A stretch of DNA of 35,307 nt from JAZQNC01 sp045536155 (GTDB lineage: Bacteria; Bacillota; Clostridia; Oscillospirales; CAG-272): NCBI GenBank assembly GCA_045536155.1, contig JAZSMZ010000061.1:1-35307 (forward strand), written 5' to 3'. Below are positions 22,664 through 30,878 of the stretch, one piece after another. The notes beneath the pieces were generated by a model. It was not told the DNA's origin. It saw only the letters and a list, made by a program, of their open reading frames with translations, and made no database searches. Both the position numbers and the translations under genes were made by a program. Within the stretch, counting starts at the first letter, position 1; every line of letters starts with the position of its first letter.

Positions 22664-23383
22664 TTATTTCTTTTTAACGAGCTTTTCGGCCATTTCAACG
22701 TCTTCGTCGCTAACGGGGTATCTGCCGCCGCTGTAGCGAGCGCCTGTGTAAACAGTGAAAAGTCTTGCGGGATCGCCGGTCAATCTGAGATTGGCCTGCA
22801 TTTCCTCAACGGTAATGAACGACTGATGTCTGTAACCGCTCTTGATCATCTTTACGACAAACTTAATAAAGAGGAAGCGGATCTTCTCGGCGTTAGACTG
22901 AAGGTCGCGCCAACGAAGCTGGTTGGTAACGCTCTGGAACTTACGGAACAGATTGAGTCCGTCAAGATTGAAGATAAATCCGTGTTCGTCGCCGCCACCA
23001 TCACTGTATTCGGGAAGACCGAATATACGGCGAAGGAAGGCCGCAAACTTCTTTAAGGGATTTCCAATGCAGATCATGAAGATGCGCTTGAAGAATCTCC
23101 AAACAATTCCCTTTACATGCTCGGGAACGAGTTTGCGAAGCGAAAGAATGAATGCTACTACGCAAAGTGCCATGATAATGCAGACGAGCTGGTAAGGATA
23201 TCTGAGCGCCTCATTGGGGTACTCGGGGTTGATGCCCTTATAGTAGTGTCTGCAAATGGCCCAGCCGGTAACAGATGCAACGGTTAAAACAAAAGATACG
23301 ACAGTAAAGAGTATTCTGCGAACTTCCCAGCCGTGCTTTGTAAGCTTCGGAGGTGCTTTTTCAGGCTTTCTGTATGCTGCCAT
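22664..23383 (-). CDS. Membrane protein of the MoxR-DUF58 operon (DUF4129-like C-terminus)
   Basis: 239 residues with two transmembrane helices (about 24-45 and 65-82), a basic amphipathic stretch, and a soluble C-terminal region. The end, DPARLFTVYTGARYSGGRYPVSDEDVEMAEKLV, resembles the DUF4129 tail seen in transglutaminase-like proteins encoded beside moxR and DUF58 genes; the catalytic transglutaminase domain itself is absent. It lies two bases after the DUF58 gene, with its GGAGGT site inside that gene. The three genes form an operon ending at a strong terminator. A role in envelope assembly is inferred from the operon type only. Confidence 0.72.
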   Translation of the reverse strand: MAAYRKPEKAPPKLTKHGWEVRRILFTVVSFVLTVASVTGWAICRHYYKGINPEYPNEALRYPYQLVCIIMALCVVAFILSLRKLVPEHVKGIVWRFFKRIFMICIGNPLKKFAAFLRRIFGLPEYSDGGGDEHGFIFNLDGLNLFRKFQSVTNQLRWRDLQSNAEKIRFLFIKFVVKMIKSGYRHQSFITVEEMQANLRLTGDPARLFTVYTGARYSGGRYPVSDEDVEMAEKLVKKK

Positions 23384-23385
23384 TA

Positions 23386-24798
23386 TCAGTTACCTCCCTG
23401 AGAATCGTTATTCTGACGGTTGAGCTCTTCCATAGCCTGCTGACGTGCACGGAGATGAGCAGTACGCTCTCTCTGGCGAGCAAGACGCTCTTCCTTCTCG
23501 CGCTCACGCTGCGCGGCCTCGTACTCGGCACGTGCTCTTTCGTTCTGCTCCTCGATCTCTTTCTGCTGTTCGAGGATCTTCTGAAGCGCGATCTGTTCTT
23601 TTGTGAGCTTGGATTTCTCTTTTTCAAGTCTTTCCTGCTCGATACGGTTAAGCTCCATCTCACGCTCTTCTTCTTCAATACGGCGTCTGTCCTCGTCCTC
23701 AAGACGGAAGACGTTTACGAAGTTATTGAAGCGGCGAAGCTGCGAGATCTTATCATCGAGCTCTTCGTTTACGGCAGGAGTGATGATGAATACTTCGTTA
23801 TCGGCCATGCCGTTAGCGATATCATATTCAAGCATACTTGCAAAAGAGATACCGACATTGTGGCGAACCTTCGCCATTTCCTTGAGGATCTCCTCAAGAT
23901 GGTTTACACCTGCGGCGATCGGGAAACGAATGTTATCGTCACCGGTAACCGTAGCACAGTTTGCGGCAAATCCGCAACGATAGCCGTTATATGCGGCGTC
24001 GCGTACGATCGCAGATGCATAGGAAAGACCAAGTTCCATCATACGCTCATAAGAGCTTGTGGTCATGGGGACTTCGGGGTCAGTCTGGAAGTTCAGATAA
24101 ACCATGAATACACGCGCAGAGCAATAGTCACGGTTGTTGACCTTGAATGCATCGATATTCATCGAGCCGCTTCGAGCGGTCGCCTTGAAGTTGATCTGGT
24201 TGAACGAGTCACCGAAGCGATATTCACGAACACCCGACAAGGAGAAGGGGTCCTGAATGAGCCAACGGCGAGTGTAGCTGTCGCCCTGTCTGTCGGACGT
24301 CGGCTGTGTGGGGTCGGTCAACGGAATGATCTTAGGATATACATAAACCTCTGCGGGAGATTCAATGTAGCGTTTTTTCTTGTTGTAGTAAATGTCGACG
24401 TTTTCAAGTGTGTAGTAACCGCGCTTTACGCATCTTACGGTGTACTTGCGTCGAACCTGCATAAACGGCATCAAATGATAGCGGCTGAGGTAATACTGCA
24501 TCGCCTTTGTGGGGTCGACCTCGTATTTCTCCAACGGTATGCCGTTATACATATAACCTTCAATATTTACGAAGAACAGCGGGAAGAATGTGGGGTTGTA
24601 TACGGTTTCAATAAGTGTAACCGTTTCACCTTCATAAGCACCGATATCCGAGAAGACGCGCTTGTAGACAACGCGCTCCATCATCTTGTCACGTATTTTA
24701 TACAATATGTAGACAACGCCGGCAAGCAACAGAAGGATGGTAAATACAACGACAACCTTTGCCCAGTTCTCGTATAAGAATTTGACAACGTTTCTCAT
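23386..24798 (-). CDS. DUF58 (vWA-like) membrane protein with coiled-coil tail
   Basis: 470 residues. One or two membrane segments at about 14-34, a beta region, then the DUF58 motif DPFSLSGVREYRFGDSFNQINFKATARSG (183-211, in part), which precedes a vWA-like domain (about 228-365). DUF58 proteins act with MoxR ATPases and are thought to help fold or assemble envelope complexes. Unusually, residues about 368-460 form a very charged, probably coiled-coil tail (EEEEREMELNRIEQERLEKEK and REREKEERLARQRERTA patterns). That extension is not part of the usual family length. A GGAG site lies about eleven bases before the ATG. It is the middle gene of the operon. Confidence 0.88.
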   Translation of the reverse strand: MRNVVKFLYENWAKVVVVFTILLLLAGVVYILYKIRDKMMERVVYKRVFSDIGAYEGETVTLIETVYNPTFFPLFFVNIEGYMYNGIPLEKYEVDPTKAMQYYLSRYHLMPFMQVRRKYTVRCVKRGYYTLENVDIYYNKKKRYIESPAEVYVYPKIIPLTDPTQPTSDRQGDSYTRRWLIQDPFSLSGVREYRFGDSFNQINFKATARSGSMNIDAFKVNNRDYCSARVFMVYLNFQTDPEVPMTTSSYERMMELGLSYASAIVRDAAYNGYRCGFAANCATVTGDDNIRFPIAAGVNHLEEILKEMAKVRHNVGISFASMLEYDIANGMADNEVFIITPAVNEELDDKISQLRRFNNFVNVFRLEDEDRRRIEEEEREMELNRIEQERLEKEKSKLTKEQIALQKILEQQKEIEEQNERARAEYEAAQREREKEERLARQRERTAHLRARQQAMEELNRQNNDSQGGN

Positions 24799-24869
24799 TA
24801 TATTATTTCAGCTCCGTACTGTCCGATTTTATCGAACTAATGTTGTTCTGAGTTGGCGTGTATGAAAAA

Positions 24870-25838
24870 TTATTTACCCGACCAACCGAGTACCGATTCT
24901 GTGGGAGCAGCAACCTGCTGGAGAATATCAGCAACGATATTCTTATCGGCATCCTTCTTAATCTTAGCGGAAGAAGAGAGAACAAGACGGTGAGAAAGCG
25001 AAGGAACAGCTGCCTTCTTAACGTCATCGGGAGTTACGTAGTCACGGTCGCTGATAGCTGCAAAGCCCTTAGCAACCTTCATGAGGTTGATAGCACCACG
25101 AGGAGATACGCCGAGGATTACGTTGTCAGCGTTGCGGGATGCTTCAACGATGGAAATGCAGTATGCCATAACATCGCGATGAACGTATACGTTTGCGAGA
25201 GCCTTCTGGCATTCGATGATTTCTTCCTTGGTAACAACAGGCTGAAGAGTTTCAAGCGGGTCGGAAACGTTGAAACGGTCGAGAATGTCAACTGCTTCCT
25301 CGTGAGTGGGGTACTGCATTGCAGTCTTGATAAGGAAACGGTCGAGCTGTGCTTCGGGAAGGGGATATACACCCATGTTTTCTACAGGGTTCTGAGTAGC
25401 AACTACGAAGAAAGGAGCGTTAAGAACGTAGGTCTTACCGTCGATAGTTGTCTGATGCTCTTCCATACACTCGAGAAGACCGGACTGGGTCTTAGGAGTT
25501 GCACGGTTAATTTCGTCTGCGAGAACGATGTTGGAGAAGATAGGTCCGGGAACGAATTCGAACTCGGTCTTCTTCATGTTGAAGTAGTTGATACCGGTGA
25601 TATCGGAGGGGAGAAGGTCAGGAGTGAACTGAATACGCTTGCAGGAACAGTCAACAGAAGCAGCAAGAGTCTTGATGAGCTTTGTTTTACCGGTTCCGGG
25701 AACGTCTTCAAGAAGCATGTGACCGCCTGCGAAGAGGGAGATCATAAGAAGATCTACAACGTCCTCTTTACCTACGATAACCTTGGCGATGTTTTCCTTG
25801 ATCTTTTGATAAACGGGGAAAATTACGGGATTTGACAT
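24870..25838 (-). CDS. MoxR-family AAA+ ATPase
   Basis: 322 residues with all AAA+ MoxR marks: Walker A DVPGTGKT (45-52, Lys51), Walker B NIVLADEINRATPKTQSGLLECMEEHQ (104-130, in part), sensor-1 VVATQNP (146-151) and the family signature PEAQLDRF (161-168, arginine finger Arg167). It works as a ring ATPase that remodels partner proteins, with DUF58 proteins as the usual clients. AAGTGGTG is near the ATG at 25838. It leads the operon with the DUF58 and membrane-protein genes; a 71-base gap separates it from the DUF58 gene. Codon use is strongly biased, suggesting high expression. Confidence 0.95.
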   Translation of the reverse strand: MSNPVIFPVYQKIKENIAKVIVGKEDVVDLLMISLFAGGHMLLEDVPGTGKTKLIKTLAASVDCSCKRIQFTPDLLPSDITGINYFNMKKTEFEFVPGPIFSNIVLADEINRATPKTQSGLLECMEEHQTTIDGKTYVLNAPFFVVATQNPVENMGVYPLPEAQLDRFLIKTAMQYPTHEEAVDILDRFNVSDPLETLQPVVTKEEIIECQKALANVYVHRDVMAYCISIVEASRNADNVILGVSPRGAINLMKVAKGFAAISDRDYVTPDDVKKAAVPSLSHRLVLSSSAKIKKDADKNIVADILQQVAAPTESVLGWSGK

Positions 25839-25912
25839 AGTTACACCACTTTCTTATAATTATAATAAATTTAAACAAATTACAAAATAATTTGATGCCA
25901 ATTCAATCAATT

Positions 25913-25941
25913 ATTATATATCATTTTTCTTGTTTTGTAAA
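25913..25941 (-). promoter_or_regulatory. Promoter of the moxR operon
   Basis: On the minus strand TTTACA (25941-25936), 17-base spacer, TATAAT (25918-25913), with a leader of about 70 AT-rich bases. Confidence 0.75.
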
Positions 25942-26087
25942 GTCATTTCGGGGATATATCAAAATATTTACACAAAATTAATGAATTAAAAGGCATTTAA
26001 AAGTATAATAATACTGAAATATGCAGAGAATAACTCCTTACGCAAAAATAGATGTGGTTTTCTGCTTTTACTGAGGTTTTTACTGTT

Positions 26088-26612
26088 ATGGAAAAATATC
26101 TTGAAGCGGGCAAAATTGTCAATTCGCACGGTGTCAACGGATATGTGCGCATAGAATCGTGGTGCGATAACCCGAAGATACTCGCATCGCTCCGCCGTAT
26201 GTACATCAAAAAACGCGACGGAGAAATGGTTGAGATGAAGGTCATCGTCGCATCCGTGCATAAGGGCATGGGTCTTGTCAAATTCGAGGGAATAAACTCG
26301 ATCGACGACGCGCTGTTATACAAAAATCACGTAGTCTTTGCCGACCGCAATGATCTGCCGCTCGAAGAGGGCAGTCATTTTATCGCCGATCTCATCGGGC
26401 TTGACATTATCGATGCCGACAACGGACGAGTCTACGGCAAGCTCCGCGAGGTAATCAACCGCGGCGCGAGCAATATATACGTTATTGATACCGCCGATGG
26501 CGAGGAAGCCATGATGCCCGCAGTTGACGAGTTTGTCAAGAAGATCGATCCCGAAAAGGGCATTTTTGTCACCCCGATCCCCGGCATTTTCAGCGAGGCG
26601 GAAAAAGCATAA
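26088..26612 (+). CDS. rimM: Ribosome maturation factor RimM
   Basis: 174 residues with the RimM layout: the beta-barrel N-terminal domain opens EKYLEAGKIVNSHGVNGYVRIES and the PRC-barrel C-terminal domain ends VFVTPIPGIF-like (here GIFVTPIPGIFSEAEKA). It binds S19 and helps process the 16S rRNA 3' domain. I use ATG 26088, with TGAGG about twelve bases upstream; an in-frame ATG at 26052 lacks a ribosome site. Its stop overlaps the trmD start by one base (TAATG). A -10 TATAAT at 26004-26009 is likely, but no good -35 is seen. The rpsP gene that often precedes it is absent. Confidence 0.95.
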   Translation: MEKYLEAGKIVNSHGVNGYVRIESWCDNPKILASLRRMYIKKRDGEMVEMKVIVASVHKGMGLVKFEGINSIDDALLYKNHVVFADRNDLPLEEGSHFIADLIGLDIIDADNGRVYGKLREVINRGASNIYVIDTADGEEAMMPAVDEFVKKIDPEKGIFVTPIPGIFSEAEKA

Positions 26613-27295
26613 TGATTTTTGACGTTCTGACACTTTTCCCGATGATGGTCGATTCAATACTGAACGAGAGCATCATCGGACGTGCACGCGAAGCGGGTCT
26701 TATCGAGCTTCGCACCCACGATATACGCGATTTTTCAAACGACAAGCACCGACGTGTGGACGATACTCCCTACGGCGGAGGAATGGGCATGCTGATGCGT
26801 GTTGATCCTATTGTTGAATGTCATGAAGCCGCAATGGCCAGTCTTTCAGGCAAAAAGGTACGCACCATCGTAATGTCCCCGCAAGGTCAGCTTCTGACGC
26901 AAAAGAAGGCAAAGGAGCTGTCCGGATACGACGCACTTGTTATAATCTGCGGTCACTACGAGGGCATCGACCGCCGTGCGGTCGAGATATGTGCCGACGA
27001 GGAGATATCCATCGGCGACTACGTACTCACCGGCGGTGAGCTTCCCGCCTGCATCCTTATCGACAGCGTTTCCCGCCTTATCGACGGGGTGCTTGCCGAT
27101 GCATCATGCCACGAGGAGGAGAGCGTAGCCTGCGGCATGCTTGAATATCCGCAGTACACGCGCCCGCTTGAATACCGCGGACTGCGTGTACCCGACGTTT
27201 TGACAAGCGGCGATCACGCTAAAATTAAAAAATGGCGTTTTGACGCGGCATTAAAGCTCACCGAAAAGAACCGCCCTGACATGCTGGGCAAATAA
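26612..27295 (+). CDS. trmD: tRNA (guanine37-N1)-methyltransferase TrmD
   Basis: 227 residues, typical for bacterial TrmD. The SPOUT trefoil-knot motifs are intact: DTPYGGGMGMLM (51-62), MSPQG (88-92), IICGHYEGID (111-120) and SIGDYVLTGGELP (133-145). It methylates G37 of tRNAs with G36G37 using S-adenosylmethionine, preventing frameshifts. The C-terminal region (RPLEYRG; SGDHAKIKKWR) holds the tRNA-binding part. The ATG overlaps the rimM stop by one base, so the two are coupled, as in many bacteria. It lies 42 bases upstream of murJ. Confidence 0.98.
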   Translation: MIFDVLTLFPMMVDSILNESIIGRAREAGLIELRTHDIRDFSNDKHRRVDDTPYGGGMGMLMRVDPIVECHEAAMASLSGKKVRTIVMSPQGQLLTQKKAKELSGYDALVIICGHYEGIDRRAVEICADEEISIGDYVLTGGELPACILIDSVSRLIDGVLADASCHEEESVACGMLEYPQYTRPLEYRGLRVPDVLTSGDHAKIKKWRFDAALKLTEKNRPDMLGK

Positions 27296-27337
27296 ATGGC
27301 AAATAAATAAAGAAAAATTTCCGAAAGGAGTTTTCCC

Positions 27338-28873
27338 TTGACGAAAAACAAAAAAAATCCGATCGTCACCGTCGCGCTGATGATGGGGGCTACCGTGCTG
27401 TCAAAAGCGCTTGGAATGATACGCTCGATGGTCATGGCGCGCAAGTATGACATCGGTATTGAGGCGCAGGCTTTTTCAGAGGCATCGCACATTCCGCTCA
27501 CGCTATTCGATCTGGCATTCGGCGCGGCAATTCTGGGCTGCTTTATCCCTGTTTACAACAGCATTAAAAACGATGATGGCGAAAACGATTCGTTTGCCAA
27601 CACATTTTTGAATTTTATTCTGCTCGCCGCATCGCTGCTATCGATAATCGGCGTACTGTGCGCCGACGGGATCATCGATCTGATGGCACCCGCGCTTGAC
27701 GGCGAAGTAAAGCTGCTCGCCGCGAAGCTGCTACGCATAATGTTCCCGATGATCATTTTTACAGGCTCCACCTTCACGCTTGTGGGCGTAATGCAGTCAA
27801 AGGGGCGTTTTTTGCTCCCCGCAATGGTCAGTGCGATATCAAATGCGGGCGTAATAATATATCTGATCTTCATAGACGGACATCTCGGCGAAAAGGGCAT
27901 ATACGGACTTGCTGTTGCCTATCTCGTATCATGGTTTTTACAGCTTGTTACTCTTGCTATTCCTCTTACGTCGTCGGGATTCAGATACCGACCGAAGATC
28001 GATTGGAGATCGGAGCATTTAAAGATTGCGCTTAAAATGGCGCCGCCCATCATGCTCGGATCGTGGCTTACGCCGATATCGGTACTCTGCGGACTGTATT
28101 TTGCACCATTTACAAAAATCGACGGCGCTGTCACAATATTCGACTACGGCCTTGCGGCTTTCACCATCATCTCGGGAATACTCACCTATTCGATATGCAA
28201 CTACGCTTTTCCGATGCTTTCGAAAGCAGACGGCAAGGAGTGGTCCAATATAGTAAGAACGGGATTCAATGCGGCAAGCGCGATCATTCTTCCCTTCACT
28301 GTCGCCGCGATCCTTCTCTCACGCGAGATAACCGCTGTTTTATATCTCGGCGGAAGCTTTGGTGCCGATGCGGCCGACAAAACGGCAAATGTACTTCGGT
28401 GCATGCTCATCGGTATGCCTGCGTTTTCGGTAATCGAGCTTTCAAGCAGAACATTTTACTCGAAAAAGAACGTTAAGATTCCCATGTTCGCATCAATTAC
28501 CGGAATTGCGGTAAATATCATCGCGTCGGCGATTTTGGTCAAGATCCCTTCCCTTTCGGTAGGCAGTGTGGGACTCGGTTACGCCCTCGGTCTTTACGCA
28601 GCGGCATTGGTTATGATAGTTTCTATGTTCGTCTTGCACCGCGACGTATTTAAAAAATCTCTTTGGATAAATCTGCTTAAGCTTGTTGTTTCAACCGTTA
28701 TTTCATCGGCAGTCTGGATAGTTTTATCCCGCTTCTTCTCGCTTGCTCCCTTTGATGCAAGCCCGATAAGAAACATCATCAATGCATTAATCATTTTCCT
28801 GCCAGGGGCAGTTATATATCTTGTTTTGTTAAAGCTGTTTAAAGTAAAATTCAAAACGGAGTTGTCTGATTGA
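27338..28873 (+). CDS. murJ: Lipid II flippase MurJ (MviN family)
   Basis: 511 residues with about 14 hydrophobic helices, matching the MVF/MurJ family: an N-terminal VTVALMMGATVLSKALGMIRSMVMA (11-35, in part), conserved Arg and Ser residues in the first helices, and internal symmetry typical of MOP flippases. It moves lipid II across the cytoplasmic membrane for cell-wall synthesis. The start codon is TTG at 27338, seven bases after GAAAGGAG (27323-27330). It follows trmD and ends at a terminator whose stem includes its stop codon. Confidence 0.9.
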   Translation: MTKNKKNPIVTVALMMGATVLSKALGMIRSMVMARKYDIGIEAQAFSEASHIPLTLFDLAFGAAILGCFIPVYNSIKNDDGENDSFANTFLNFILLAASLLSIIGVLCADGIIDLMAPALDGEVKLLAAKLLRIMFPMIIFTGSTFTLVGVMQSKGRFLLPAMVSAISNAGVIIYLIFIDGHLGEKGIYGLAVAYLVSWFLQLVTLAIPLTSSGFRYRPKIDWRSEHLKIALKMAPPIMLGSWLTPISVLCGLYFAPFTKIDGAVTIFDYGLAAFTIISGILTYSICNYAFPMLSKADGKEWSNIVRTGFNAASAIILPFTVAAILLSREITAVLYLGGSFGADAADKTANVLRCMLIGMPAFSVIELSSRTFYSKKNVKIPMFASITGIAVNIIASAILVKIPSLSVGSVGLGYALGLYAAALVMIVSMFVLHRDVFKKSLWINLLKLVVSTVISSAVWIVLSRFFSLAPFDASPIRNIINALIIFLPGAVIYLVLLKLFKVKFKTELSD

Positions 28874-28888
28874 CAACTCCGTTTTTTC
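28853..28888. terminator. Bidirectional terminator overlapping the murJ stop
   Basis: AAAACGGAGTTGTC (28853-28866) pairs perfectly with 28872-28885 across loop TGATT. The murJ TGA stop (28871-28873) is within the hairpin. It also serves the convergent ABC operon. Confidence 0.9.
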
Positions 28889-28889
28889 T

Positions 28890-29702
28890 TTATTCCAGGT
28901 TGAGCTTTTTGGTCATTAATTTTTGTGTAATGAGCCAGAAAATTGCAGACAAAGCCGCAAAAAATACAAATCCAATAGAAAATCCTATATGTATCGACTC
29001 CAGCGGATGATATACAATCCATTCAGCTATACCGTCAAGCGCGCCTGCTTCACCTAATATCATAATGGCCATGATAAATACGGTAGATATCACCTGAGTG
29101 GCAACATAATAGATAAAATATGCGCCGACAGCCATAATAATTCTGTTCTTCTTTGCGAGCTGTCCTACCGTAATGCATGCATATGACAGCAACATAGCGA
29201 ATAAGGGAGCGACCAACAGCATAGCCACGATCTCAATGATATATCCAACCAAGTGCGCTGTGCCGATATATGCGTCGATATCGCGCATTGTCTCAGCAAA
29301 GCCTTTAAACATACTTACAAGAATTTCTCCGGGTATCGCAATACACAGTGCGATAAACACGGTAAACAAGCAGCATATCTCACTGGCAAATGCAGATATA
29401 AGCTTAACAAAAATATGCTGAGAATTGGTAACCGGCAAAGTAAAGGTGAGGTACCCTTCCGAGGTATACATATTTTTATAAAAACGTACTATGCCGACAA
29501 CAAATGCAAGAACCAAAAGCGCCGCGCAGGAAATGACCAACAGCACGATTGACGAATTCAGCGCGATCTGTACAATTACTTTGTCATCATCAAAAAGGCT
29601 GAATATCTTCGTCATTATTCCAAAAATCAAAACAATAGGCAAAAACAATCCGAAGGTGCGGAAATAGTATATAAATTCATGTTTAAAAAGCTTTCTTACC
29701 AT
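28890..29702 (-). CDS. ABC-2-type permease (YtrC/D-like)
   Basis: 270 residues with about six transmembrane helices, opening MVRKLFKHEFIYYFRTFGLFLPIVLIF. No sequence motif beyond the membrane pattern is diagnostic. It follows the ATPase gene with a 7-base overlap and is the last gene of the GntR-ATPase-permease operon. Such systems export lipids, peptides or cell-wall-active compounds, or act as stress efflux pumps; the substrate here is unknown. The mid region (KLISAFASEICCLFTVFIALCI) is typical of ABC-2 permeases. Confidence 0.85.
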   Translation of the reverse strand: MVRKLFKHEFIYYFRTFGLFLPIVLIFGIMTKIFSLFDDDKVIVQIALNSSIVLLVISCAALLVLAFVVGIVRFYKNMYTSEGYLTFTLPVTNSQHIFVKLISAFASEICCLFTVFIALCIAIPGEILVSMFKGFAETMRDIDAYIGTAHLVGYIIEIVAMLLVAPLFAMLLSYACITVGQLAKKNRIIMAVGAYFIYYVATQVISTVFIMAIMILGEAGALDGIAEWIVYHPLESIHIGFSIGFVFFAALSAIFWLITQKLMTKKLNLE

Positions 29703-30394
29703 TTGAACACCTCCCTGAAGAGTTCATCAACGCTCTTGCCGTTTTCCTCACGGATCTCATCCACCGATTTATGCAAAACGACCTTGCCCTTGTTTATGAA
29801 TATCGCTTCATCAAGCACCGGCTCAATATCAGAGATGATATGTGTAGAGATAATTACAGATGCATTGTGATTATAGTTATTGATAATGGTGGATATAACG
29901 TAATCTCTCGTTGCGGGGTCAACCGCCGCAATAGGCTCGTCGAGAATATAAAGGAGCGCATTTCTGCTCATAACAAGTATAAGGCAAACCTTTTCCTTGT
30001 TGCCCTTGGAAAGGTTTTTCAGTCTCGTTTTCTTATCTACTCCGAGCCTTTCAAGCATTTCGTATGCAAGCTCGGGTCTAAAGTCGTTATAAAAATCGCA
30101 AAAATACTCAACAACCTGCTCAACCGTCATCCACAACGGTAAAAAAGTATTGTCAGGCAAATATGAAACAACTTTTTTGGTATTCACCCCCGGCGCCGAT
30201 CCATTGATCGTAATCGTACCGGATGTAGGAGTAAGCAGTCCGTTTATAAGTTTTATCAGAGTAGTTTTACCCGATCCGTTGGGACCCAATAATCCAATAA
30301 TCTTTCCGGGCTCGATACTGAGATCGATGCTGTCCAGCGCAAGTACGCTACTGTATTTTTTCGTCAGTGACGTACATTTAAGAAGCTCATTCAT
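29696..30394 (-). CDS. ABC transporter ATPase (YtrB-like)
   Basis: 232 residues with Walker A GPNGSGKT (37-44), an LSKGN signature (128-132, in place of LSGGQ), Walker B LLYILDEP (147-154) and the switch His185 in IISTHI. The signature variant LSKGN(K/R)xK is common in YtrB/BcrA-type ATPases. It powers the adjacent ABC-2 permease. It overlaps the GntR gene by eight bases and the permease gene by seven. Confidence 0.93.
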   Translation of the reverse strand: MNELLKCTSLTKKYSSVLALDSIDLSIEPGKIIGLLGPNGSGKTTLIKLINGLLTPTSGTITINGSAPGVNTKKVVSYLPDNTFLPLWMTVEQVVEYFCDFYNDFRPELAYEMLERLGVDKKTRLKNLSKGNKEKVCLILVMSRNALLYILDEPIAAVDPATRDYVISTIINNYNHNASVIISTHIISDIEPVLDEAIFINKGKVVLHKSVDEIREENGKSVDELFREVFKW

Positions 30395-30758
30395 TGTTTT
30401 CCTCCTCGCATTCTTTAATGTAATTTACTATTTCATTACCATCGCATCCGAGTTGTTTCATTGCTGAAAGATATTCCTTGGTCTTTTTTATACGAAGGGA
30501 TCTTACCTCATCAACGGATGCCCCGATATCTTCATTAACGTACCAGCCCGAGCAACGCACCGAATGGATAACTCCGCGCCGTTCAAGCTCCTCGAAGGAC
30601 TTTTGAACCGTATTCGGATTGACACCCGCCAAAAGCGCTACCTCTCGTACCGAAAGAAGCTTTTCGTTCGCTGCAAATTCGCCGTTGGCTATCGCAACCG
30701 AGATAAGCTCACATATCTGCGGACATATCGGACGGGATTTGTCAAGTGTCCAATTCAT
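30387..30758 (-). CDS. GntR-family regulator, YtrA subfamily
   Basis: 123 residues: an N-terminal winged helix (about 8-75: ICELISVAIANGEFAANEKLLSVREVALLAGVNPNTVQKSFEELERRGVIHSVRCSGWYV, in part) with a short C-terminal tail and no ligand domain, as in the YtrA subfamily. Such repressors control the ABC operon they start. The ATG at 30758 follows AGAGGTGATGGA. An inverted repeat just downstream of the -10 is a natural site for self-repression. Confidence 0.92.
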   Translation of the reverse strand: MNWTLDKSRPICPQICELISVAIANGEFAANEKLLSVREVALLAGVNPNTVQKSFEELERRGVIHSVRCSGWYVNEDIGASVDEVRSLRIKKTKEYLSAMKQLGCDGNEIVNYIKECEEENNE

Positions 30759-30780
30759 TCCATCACCTCTATTTTTGTAT

Positions 30781-30821
30781 TAGTGTACTATTATTATAAT
30801 ACAATTATTTTAATCTGTCAA
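30781..30821 (-). promoter_or_regulatory. Promoter and probable operator of the ytrA-like operon
   Basis: On the minus strand TTGACA (30821-30816), 17-base spacer, TATAAT (30798-30793). TAGT-GT-ACTA (30781-30790), an inverted repeat like those bound by YtrA-type repressors, covers the expected transcription start. Confidence 0.78.
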
Positions 30822-30827
30822 GGCATT

Positions 30828-30865
30828 TTTAAAAAAAAGCAGTCGCATAGCGACTGCTTTTTTGC
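30828..30865 (-). terminator. Terminator of the OB-fold lipoprotein gene
   Basis: AAAAGCAGTCGC pairs perfectly with GCGACTGCTTTT (about 30835-30861, loop ATA), with A and T tracts on both sides. Confidence 0.88.
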
Positions 30866-30878
30866 TTAAATATACGGC

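Noticed and set aside
23353..25835. Long plus-strand frames of 474 and 325 codons
   Set aside because: They mirror the DUF58 and MoxR genes, whose Walker and DUF58 motifs are decisive; no promoter or ribosome site fits the plus-strand frames.
26052..26087. ATG at 26052 as rimM start
   Set aside because: No ribosome site, and the extra 12 residues do not match RimM N-termini.
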